The notes beneath the pieces are model-generated. The model was given only the letters and a program-made list of their open reading frames with translations. It was not told where the DNA came from and did not search any database. Positions 55,981-64,000 of a stretch of DNA of 64,000 nucleotides are shown here, in pieces. The DNA lies in NCBI GenBank assembly GCA_944989445.1, contig CALYLW010000697.1, positions 1 through 64,000 on the forward strand. The letters run 5' to 3'. The stretch's first letter is position 1; each line of letters starts with the position of its first letter. This DNA comes from Ampullaceana balthica (lineage: Eukaryota; Mollusca; Gastropoda; Lymnaeidae). The position numbers and the translations under genes are program-made.

Positions 55981-56295
55981 TGGCACGTGACGCAGCGTTA
56001 ACAGGTCACGGCCATGACAGCATTGTGTGACAGGTCACGGCCATGACAGCATTGTGTGACAGGTCACGGCCATGACAGCATTGTGTGACAGGTCACGGCC
56101 ATGACAGCATTGTGTGACAGGTCACGGCCATGACAGCATTGTTTGACAGGTCGCGGCCATGAAAGCATTGTGTGACAGGTCACGGCCATGACAGCATTGT
56201 GTGACAGGTCACGGCCATTACAGCATTGTGTGACAGGTCACGGCCATGACAGCATTGTGTGACAGGTCACGGCCATGACAGCATTTTGTGGGTTT
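55981..56295. repeat. 29-bp minisatellite inside a SINE-core relic
   Basis: About ten copies of GGCCATGACAGCATTGTGTG plus ACAGGTCAC. The flanks GGCACGTGACGCAGCGTTAA and ATTTTGTGGGTTTTAAC match the SINE body (GGCAAGTGATGCAGCGTTCA, GCTTTGTGGGTTCCAC). Confidence 0.88.
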
Positions 56296-56657
56296 TAACA
56301 ACTTAGAAATGAATGCCATCATGAAGTTTGCACCTCCACTTTTTCTAAAATTATCATAATGCAGCTTATATCGGTTTTATCGTGTACAAAAGCCAAATTA
56401 ACTTTTCAAAAAGACCTGCAAGATCTCATATTAACAATTAAATAAAACGATAAACTTGTCGAATATTCTTATGAAAAGTGCTGACAATCAGATGAAAGGA
56501 AAAAAGTGAATGTCTATTTGTTTATTTAAATTATGTTTGATTAATTTTCAATAGGAGATTGGTGTTCATGATCCTTTTTGGAGTTTTGTTGTTGTTTTGT
56601 TGTGTTTTTTTGTTGTGGTTGTTGTTTTTTGTTGTTGTTTTTTGTGTGTTTTTTTTA
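56296..56657. other. No gene recognised
   Basis: Ends in a TTG-rich stretch at about 56578-56650. Confidence 0.5.
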
Positions 56658-57121
56658 AAATCCTTTATATTAACTCGTGGTGTCTGCGGCCGCCCGCCCA
56701 CCCGACCGCCCGCCTTTGTCGCCAAAACGTTTGATCGATTTTAACCCACTTGCTCGTAAGCCAGCGAGTTGAAATTTTGCAGGCAGTTTCGTACCGATAA
56801 TAAAAACAATGTATCAAAATTTCAGATCGATCGCATGTAATGTAATTAAATTATTGATTTTGTAGATTATTTTATTTATTCCTATGTATCATGCTATTTT
56901 TTTAGATAGAGCGTCGCGGTGCGTATTATATTGAACAACCTTTCTGTCGCGCAATAAGGTGCGTATTTTACTGACAACACTTTTTATAAACCTATTCCTG
57001 ATCGGTGCGCATTATATTAAACACGTTTTACGACACAACTGCAATTTTGTATTTTTGGATGGTCTTGCGCTGCGTGTTATAATGAACATTCTTTTAGTTA
57101 CGTCTCATACATAAAGGATTT
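56658..57121 (+). mobile_element. MITE-like element, AAATCCTTTAT family
   Basis: AAATCCTTTATATTAACTCG ... CATACATAAAGGATTT, 464 bp, carrying GCCGCCCGCCCACCCGACCG near the left end and GTGCGTATTATATT/GTGCGCATTATATT blocks. Parallel to 28674-29133. Confidence 0.8.
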
Positions 57122-57789
57122 ATAGTCGAAAACTTGGTTTTTTACGGTTTGTTTTTATTAATATCTTTTAAGTTTACGGCTTTGGTGTATCCTTTATGTT
57201 TCGTAGTACATGCACTTGGTTTGTTAGATATTAAGATCTTCTCTATGTTTGGGCATAATTTATGGTTATGGAATATGCTAAAAGATGCAAATGTAATGAG
57301 AAACATTTGCTATTTTTAGTGTACGTGAGAGGACGTAATTTGTGGCTTTTTGGGTAGGAAATGGAAAACTTGTAGTACCTAATTCGTTTTAAAGTTTAAA
57401 ATAAGATTTTCAAAGTATAATTTAAATTTAAAGGATCACTAACACTTATCATCTTTATTTATTTTTTAGAGGCATTTAATTACTTTTCATTTAATAAAAA
57501 CAAGTTAGTGGAATATTTTAATCACGAGGAAGAACTATGAAAGCTGTAAGTAAGTTTATGGGCTAATTGATATATTGATGTATGCTTTAATTGTAATGTA
57601 ATTTTTAAAGAATTGGCAAAAAATATTAGATAATGGAGGTTTGATATGTTATAGGCCTGGTAGCATTTCATACGACATACACTTTGCTTTTCACACATAA
57701 GATTTGAAAATTTGACCTTTGTTTTATTGTACGTAACTATAAAATCTTTTTCCTGTTTTGTTTTAACTGTAACTCATGATACTTCCTTC
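57122..57789. other. No gene recognised
   Basis: AT-rich. Confidence 0.5.
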
Positions 57790-59009
57790 CAGTGGCGTCA
57801 CTAGGGGGGGGCGGGGGGCGGGCCGCCCCGGGTGACACCCGTCAGGGGGTGACACCCGAGCCTAAAATTTTACTGTGTACGATTTTATGTCAGAAAACAA
57901 AAGATGACAAATTTTTTAATCTAGAAAAATATTAAGAAATACAATGAAATACGTTAAACGCGAAAATTCTTATTAAAAAAAATATCAGTTAACTTGCAAT
58001 AATAAAACAGTCCCAACACACGAACAACAAAAACAAATTAGGAAAAAAAGAAAAGAAATAGTCGCAGCAGAGAGATCTTTAAAAAAGGCTGGAATGAAAG
58101 AGGCAGTGTCTTATGTTATAAAAGATATAAAGTCATTTGGGCTTGGACACACCGACAGCATGAACGAATCCCACTTCACGACTCCCTCCACCACAGTGGG
58201 GTGGGGGGGATACGATTTTTAGCACCACCCCCCCCCCAAAGAAAAAAAATCAAAAGATGGGTTTTCTTTGTTGATGTTATTCTTAAGGAAAATTATGATT
58301 TCAATGTCTTTGAGTTAATATTTTTTTATATATATATTTATTTAAGGCGTGAAAGCATAGATATGCCTGTTTATATACAGGTAGTCCTCCGGTTACGACG
58401 GTCCCATCCCGACTTAAGCTGTTTAGTGCTTACGAACGCGCCCCCGTAAAGAATAGTATTACGCGTTATTCCGTATTAAAAAAAAATTCACGAGGTAACG
58501 AATTCTTTTCTCTATTTGAAATAAAAACAATTATTGAAAATATGTATGATTATTATTTCAACCTACAACTTTCGTTAGCACATTTTTCAAATGGCGAAGT
58601 TTTCAATCAAGTCAATAAAGCTGAGTAAGCTTACAAGTTCCTTTCCAATGCTCATTATAGAGAGCATATTCAGCCTTTTTCGTCCCATACAAATTCTAAC
58701 TCATTATATATTCCTTTCAACTTAGAAAGGATCGCTCTCAGCTGCAGTTTGATGTCATCATTGAAAGATAGATGCGAAGTGCGATGTGTACATTTGTAAA
58801 GGACTGTGTGAAATATAGCTCATTCAAAAGTAGCAATTTTTTTTAGCTCTGTGCAAGTTTTTTGAGTTTCGCTTTGTGCTAATTCCTTTTCCTTACCCTG
58901 AGCCTGGGGCTGGACAATAACTTTTTTAAGAGTTCTGAAAATTGGACTAATTCTGAAGGTAAGCAGTCTTCGAAATCACTCATGAACCTACATGTGGAAG
59001 AAAATCAGA

Positions 59010-59545
59010 AGCCCCGAGCCTAGTGCTCTTTATGGGTCTTCCCGGAAGACCCCCTTAGCCATCTGGCCACCAAAGGGACGTAACAGCTGAGGAAACCCCC
59101 CCCCAAGCGGTCGCTTCTGAAGCGGCCACCTGGGCATCCAGGACATACAGTCGAAGATGCCTCCCACTAAGTTGCCCTCACAAGGAGGTGGTGGAATTTC
59201 CTACTACGACCCGCTACCACTTTGGCGCCATCCCGGCAAAGCACACGGGTCTCCATGGTTAGGACCGCCGCAGTGCGGGGGATCATCAAAAACCTACCTA
59301 GAGTGCAACCCCCACTGGAAGGTTTCCTCAGAGCTGGCGTCCAATGCGTTCTTCGCGGCACTTTTTGCTAATCCGTACTGGCGCTCCTGGCCCTAAACCA
59401 GCACCGTTCGATGGCGTTGCTAGTAAATTGAGGGGGACGAAACGGTTGCTTCGATTTACCCGACCCCTTCTTCGAAATCACTTGAATGTTCTTCCATTAA
59501 CTTGGCCATCGGGTGGCGAAAGTGCTGAGCTCAGTTAGATTTGTA
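59010..59545. other. GC-rich inclusion of unknown origin inside the hAT copy
   Basis: About 530 bp of clearly higher GC content (CTTCCCGGAAGACCCCCTTA, GCGGTCGCTTCTGAAGCGGC, CATGGTTAGGACCGCCGCAG). No reading frame with recognisable similarity. Could be a captured or inserted retroposon. Confidence 0.5.
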
Positions 59546-59774
59546 AGAAAGCCAAATTTCTCATGGATGTATTTATATGCACCTAACCAATGTTGTAGGG
59601 CTTAAGAAAGTTTGTCAATGATTACCAGAAATACCTCAATCTTGAATTTTTTTTGCTCCAGGAGAATACTGTTTTGTTGATGTCCCTTTATCAAACTGAC
59701 GCTTTCGTTTTTTTATAGTATTGAAGATTGTTTACACTGTTTTTACCACGGACTTTTCCTTTCCTTTGTCTTCA

Positions 59775-60331
59775 TAGGAATAAAATTAAGACTGCTACTT
59801 TTTAACAAAATCAATGAGAGACTTCCTTTCTAAAATTGTTTCCCAAATTTCAAGTAAAATAGCGGCTTCCAGTTGTTCAATTTCCTTTAGAAATCCTTCT
59901 TCTTCAAGTTGGCAGTCACGTGGTTGATTTTCATTCGTTGCTAATTCTTCCAGTGCTGCGATATTCTCATGGTATGAGCTATTAACAGACCTTACATCAT
60001 AGTTTCAGGCTGACCATCTTGTGTCAGACAAGGCTTTGTTAACATGTATCAATTTCATATGTTTTTTAAGTACCTGTCAACGATGAGTAGATGCAAAAAG
60101 TCGGGTATAAAGTTTTTGCAGAAGACAAAAAAATCTGACCGCAGTAGGACAATCTGCTGCTCTTTTCCCAACCAAATTAAAGGAATGAGCTATGCACGGC
60201 ACATAATGAGCTACAATGCACTTCTCACGAAGAATAGCCTGGTTTCCGTTATGCTTCATACTCATTTGCAGCATTGCCGTATGACTGTCCAAGGCATTTT
60301 CAGGGATTCGTACAGACATAATGGCCTGCAT
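59775..60331 (-). pseudogene. hAT transposase remnant (ZMYM1/DUF4371-like group)
   Basis: The minus-strand frame 60331-60077 reads CIVAHYVPCIAHSFNLVGKR, AADCPTAVRFFCLLQKLYTR and LFASTHR. This is the conserved block of hAT transposases related to ZMYM1-like proteins, with the CxxH just before the LN motif. Further downstream (about 59905-59775) a later piece, FLKEIEQLEAAILLEIWETI then LERKSL, survives in another frame. Frameshifts and stops separate them; the dimerisation domain is not seen. Non-functional. Confidence 0.75.
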
Positions 60332-60359
60332 CTTTATTATACACTATAATTCATAAAAA

Positions 60360-60829
60360 GTTTTGGGGCCCTTAAATTATTGGGGGCTTTAGCCCGTTCA
60401 GCACCCCCCTTTTAATCCGCCATGGGGGCGGGGGGGGGGTGTCCACGCATCTGTGACGATGTGGTACGAGGAGGGGGGTGTTTAAGAAATGTGACGTCAC
60501 ATCAAAAACGCGAAACTTTAAATAAAAGTTCCACTTAAATATTTGATTGTTTACCATTTATTTAATTACGTTTTCAATGACTTCACGCGTGTTACGATAT
60601 TACAGTGCAGACTTACCCTAAATACATATTTAAATGACAAAAATAATTTGCAACATGCTAATTTTTATTGAGAAAATACGGCTTGGGGGAGGGCGTGTCA
60701 AAGCTTTGTGACGTCATATCGTAAAAAAGGGGTGGGGTCTAAGTTTTTGTGACAAAGTATGACTCTGGGGAGGGTGGGGTAAAAATCGGCAACCTCGCGT
60801 GAAGTCATTTATGGACGGCCCCTTCAGTC
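60360..60829. mobile_element. Nested MITE fragment with a GGGGCCGTCCATAAAT-type right end
   Basis: The right end ATTTATGGACGGCCCC (about 60808-60823) and internal TGTGACGTCA blocks resemble the element at 26680-26956; the left end is not matched, so it is truncated or diverged. Confidence 0.55.
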
Positions 60830-60897
60830 GTGAAGGGGTGACACCATGAGCTACCGCCCCGGGTGACACCAACCCTAGTGACGCCTCTGCTTCCTTC

Positions 60898-61581
60898 ATA
60901 TTCTTCTCTCCTGTATTTTAGTTAAGTGCTTCTGCCAATGTTTCTTTTTAAATTATTTTTAAATCTACGATAATTTGTCCATGGTACATTAAAATATGAC
61001 GTAAACTTTTGTTTGAAATAATTGTCTGTTGAATTGGTTCTTGTGGAGGCGTTTGCCGGACGTTAACAAATTTATTCTTCAATTTAAAAAGCTTTTAATT
61101 TATTGTTTTAATCATACAATTAATTTATTTCAAAGCTTTATGGCGGTACATTTCTATGTGTCACAGTAGAGAAATTTAGAAGTGATGTGTCGCATTTTCT
61201 TAAATTCAAGCCCTGTTGTTGAAGAGTGATGACCAGTTATAATTAAACGTTCAAACTTTTCAACTCTTGCACATTTTTTTAATAAAATATTTAAATCACT
61301 TAAATTTAGTGAAATTCTCATAAAATAACAATAAAATTTGATTATATTTTAAAAATATTTTTTATTGCGCTGATAGAGATCACAGACCTTATAATTCATT
61401 TTAATACATTGAAAAAATTAAAGTAAAACTATTTAACACTTGAAACAATATAATCACTACGTTCCATGCTTCTTAACGAAACTCTTCGAACTTAATTATA
61501 ACCTGCCCTTTTACGTCATTCTGAATGGCTCACAGTTAAGAAATAAAGTAAATTATTAATGCAGTTGTTTGGTTTTTTTGT
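60898..61581. other. 3' flank of member E, no other feature
   Basis: AT-rich. A minus-strand AATAAA lies at about 61582-61590, roughly 40 nt past the stop of member E. Confidence 0.55.
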
Positions 61582-61625
61582 TTTTTATTGCGTGTTGTTT
61601 TCAAACCAAGTTCAGGGAACTAAAC

Positions 61626-61916
61626 CTAATAGTAGTCGGGTACGCAGGGCTCTAGAAGGCAAACAGTCTTGTAAAGTATGTCGTAGTGAGCCTCGTCACA
61701 GCCAACAATCTTCATGGTCTCCCTGTTGGACTCCAGCTCGTTGCACGCGTTGTTCGGGTCGCCGATGGCCATGTTGGCATTATTGATCACAGCGTCCCTG
61801 CAGCTCGGGTTGGGCAGCTTCTCGGCGGTGCAGAGGACGGCCTCCTTGGTGGGACCCTGAGATAGGACAGACAGGACCAGCGCGGACAGGACGGTGAGGG
61901 CGATAAAGCACTTCAT
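61626..61916 (-). CDS. Small secreted six-cysteine protein (family member E), 96 aa
   Basis: Start ATG 61916. Signal peptide residues 1-19 (MKCFIALTVLSALVLSVLS). Pattern C1-x9-C2-x18-C3-x14-C4-x12-C5-x4-C6: LCTAEKLPNPSC, ANMAIGDPNNACNELESNRE, VGCDEAHYDILYKTVC, LLEPC, ending VPDYY. Acceptor TTTTTTCTTCTTCAG 26 nt upstream of the ATG; donor, first exon and TATA box can be proposed 1.6 kb upstream, giving the best complete gene model in the window. AATAAA about 40 nt after the stop. GC-rich exon. Paralogue of the 49.5-kb gene. Exported and disulfide bonded by prediction; role unknown. Confidence 0.88.
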   Translation of the reverse strand: MKCFIALTVLSALVLSVLSQGPTKEAVLCTAEKLPNPSCRDAVINNANMAIGDPNNACNELESNRETMKIVGCDEAHYDILYKTVCLLEPCVPDYY

Positions 61917-63577
61917 CGTTGTGTGTGGATGGGGAGAAGTTGCTGAAGAAGAAAAAACACAAACAAAATATCGTTATTAATGAAAACTGGAAAAATTAGG
62001 TAGAATATTGAAAAAGAAAGTTGTTGTTGTTTTAAACTTAGATAATTGTTAAGATATGTGTAATGAGTTGGGTAGTAAAGGTATATTTATTATAATATCA
62101 ATAATCATGAAATTAAATGTCCTTGCAATTATTTTTAAAAATACCCCGTTTGAACCTTGACTATTAACTGTTGGATTAGAGACTTCTTCAAATTAAAAAC
62201 AAAATTTTATTTTTTAAAGCATTCTTATTCGTGTTATTTGGTGCAACTCGACATGTTTTAAAGACTTTTTATTCTACTTAGATTTCATACATTTGTACCT
62301 ACTAAACAAAAGAGTTTTGCAAGATTACATTTTGCGGAGATCCTAACTTTTTTTTTGTTTGTTCGTTTTTACAGCCATTTTTGAAAAAAGCATTTTTCAA
62401 TTCAAAATGTACATGGCTTCCTTTATTTCTCTGATGTTCAGTAATCTCGATCTTGTTCCTAAATTAAAAACCTGATTAATTAAGATAAAACTATATATAT
62501 ATGGTATGGCATCCGTCCGTCCTCATGGAATGATGACGTCTACTCCTGCTCCTCTGCCCCCCCCCCTTTCCCCTTTCTCCTGGCTCTTCTCTCTTTACTC
62601 CTATTTTGTCGTGGTCAAACAATGTAATTTTAGAATTCTAAACACATTTTTTTTTGGTGTAAATTAGTGAGAAATTAGACATCGTAGTTTTTGAATAGTG
62701 ATAAAATTATAAGCAGGGATTATATCAATATCACTTTCAATGGGTTGAAAAACAAAAGAAGTTCAGCGTGTATGATTTTGTTTAAAAATTTTGTTGACGG
62801 TAGAAGGGTGACAAATATGTCCCAAAAAAGAACATTATATTTTATGATTGGAAACAACCGCAGGAAATTTTTCGAAATTTAATTTTTTTTTAGCATCAAA
62901 ATTAGTCCACTTTCAAGTCAGCCCTTATAGAGGAACCCACAAGGCGAACGGTGGCAAGAATGACCCTAGGAAGCATAGAGACGTACCATGTGATATAAAC
63001 CTCAGACAGCATAAATGAAAAGAACTTTAAAAAATACTGACTTAAGTTTGTACTGAGTGGCGTGTTTTGACGAAGGACCCAAGTTTCTCAAGCAACCAAA
63101 AGAATAAATTATCATGATGTAATATTTATTGGTATATTTTTTTACATTTTATTTTTTGTTTACTGTTATTCTCTGTTTAAAAACAAACATTATAATTTGA
63201 TTCTAGCTGCGTCATAGAGAATACGGCAAGAAAAAAATCTTGTAATGTGACTAGTTTCCCAACTATTAAAAAAGAAAAATAATAATTTCCCATTGTGATG
63301 AACAAATGTCGTGTATGTCGCAAATATATATCTGATTGTATATTGAATAATGGGTGATATTCAGATAATATGTCATTCAAGCGTATAGTAAATTACGTTC
63401 AAACATTAATCTTGCCTGGGTAATTCACTGTAATTTACAGTAATTTACAGTAGTTTTCATTTGCTCCGAGCTTATATTCTAATAGCCTTAAAACTGCTTC
63501 TGCGTATATCGAGTAATGTGTAAAATATTCTAAAGGCACCAAGTGTTTGAAATATTTTGAAATATCAACGAGCTTAC
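61917..63577 (-). other. 5'-UTR end, acceptor and proposed intron of member E
   Basis: The acceptor ends at 61943; the proposed intron is 63577-61943 (about 1.64 kb). It contains the dispersed repeat at 62497-62605. Confidence 0.55.
62497..62605 (-). repeat. Dispersed repeat with GGTATGG end
   Basis: GGTATGGCATCCGTCCGTCC, TCATGGAATGATGAC, CTCCTGCTCCTCTGCCCCCC: same family as 30268-30385, with a shorter pentamer tail. Confidence 0.6.
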
Positions 63578-63613
63578 CTAGGTGTGAGAGGCTGGAAGCT
63601 TCGATTGCTAGTT
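63578..63613 (-). other. Proposed non-coding exon 1 of member E
   Basis: Minus strand: starts about 25-30 nt after the TATA box and ends at CACCTAG|GTAAGC (63577). About 36 nt; inferred. Confidence 0.5.
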
Positions 63614-63638
63614 GTTAGAGGATAGACAACCATCGGTG

Positions 63639-63646
63639 TTTATATA
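63639..63646 (-). promoter_or_regulatory. TATA box of member E
   Basis: TATATAAA in GACTATATAAACACC on the minus strand, about 65 nt before a strong donor. Confidence 0.6.
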
Positions 63647-63649
63647 GTC

Positions 63650-64000
63650 TAGTTCCTCCACTCAGTTTTTATGACTAAAACAATGTAAGTGTATGAACTT
63701 GGCGATGCGTGGACATTCCTCGGCATCAACTTATCAAATCACTAGTAGGGATGGCAAGCTTGTCAGTGGGCAGTATACAATCCATAGTGGCGTAAGCCCG
63801 CTGGTTGCTTCCATGAAAATGGATCAGTTTGTAAAATTTTATGATAGGTCACAGGGTGTAATTGTTAAATTAATAACTTGTTTTGCCTCGCGTAAATGTG
63901 GATGTGAACATATTTACTGTCAGCGAGGTGTGTAATTTGGCAACTGTTGAGAAGAGAAACAAAACAAAACAAAACTACTTGTTAGTCGCAGCTGATTGGA
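63650..64000. other. No gene recognised
   Basis: Upstream of the proposed promoter. An 80-aa plus-strand open frame (63693-63935) has no motif I recognise. Confidence 0.45.

Larger units (their letters stand above)
57790..60889 (-). mobile_element. hAT-superfamily DNA transposon copy, 3.1 kb
   Basis: CAGTGGCGTCACTAGGG at 57790 and CCCTAGTGACGCCTCTG ending at 60889, both followed inward by a GCCCCGGGTGACACC block. A perfect 8-bp target duplication CTTCCTTC flanks it (57782-57789, 60890-60897), the hAT hallmark. Transposase remains lie on the minus strand (59775-60331). Other DNA is nested inside. Confidence 0.88.

Overview
The window is animal nuclear DNA: AT-rich, gene-poor and dominated by transposable elements and minisatellites. 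A small set of GC-rich coding exons is embedded in it, and all of them lie on the minus strand. The repeat mix (Helitrons, hAT-like and MITE elements, Ty3/gypsy-type LTR elements, a LINE with a tRNA-derived SINE sharing its 3' tail) fits a spiralian invertebrate. A gastropod mollusc is my best guess, but nothing here proves the taxon.

Genes. The only convincing cellular genes form one family of secreted cysteine-rich proteins at about 15.2-17.9 (multi-domain), 30.6-30.9 (frameshifted), 34.8-35.1, 41.6-41.9, 49.5-49.8 and 61.6-61.9 kb. The single-domain members are about 96-101 aa: a signal peptide followed by six cysteines with spacing C-x9/10-C-x17-19-C-x14-C-x12-C-x4/6-C. Every member has a splice acceptor 14-37 nt before its ATG, so each carries a 5'-UTR intron; for two genes a TATA box and first exon can be proposed 1.0-1.6 kb upstream. 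The multi-domain gene repeats the same fold in a four-cysteine form, separated by Thr/Ser-rich linkers, and its 3' half is decaying. I do not recognise this family by name.

Mobile DNA, left to right. 0.1-3.6 kb: Helitron with a broken Rep gene. 4.3-5.0 kb: minisatellite. 5.3-7.3 kb: foldback and MITE elements. 8.2-8.7 kb: minisatellite. 9.5-10.0 kb: Helitron-like element. 10.2-14.9 kb: complete-ended LTR retrotransposon (5-bp target duplication) with Gag but almost no pol. 19.3-19.8 kb: LINE relic. 20.9-26.6 kb: nested complex in which a Ty3/gypsy element with identical LTRs but no RT palm sits inside a Helitron-like repeat, with a second Helitron next to it. 26.7-29.1 kb: MITEs. 31.1 and 48.0 kb: short Helitrons with good ends. 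32.9 and 55.3 kb: SINEs. 45.2-46.5, 48.6 and 57.8-60.9 kb: hAT-like elements. 53.3-54.3 kb: a large palindrome carrying tRNA-like arms. Many minisatellites lie between them.

Limits. All calls come from reading the sequence; no alignment, database search or folding program was run. Repeat boundaries marked approximate could move by tens of bases. UTR exons are inferred from splice and TATA motifs only.
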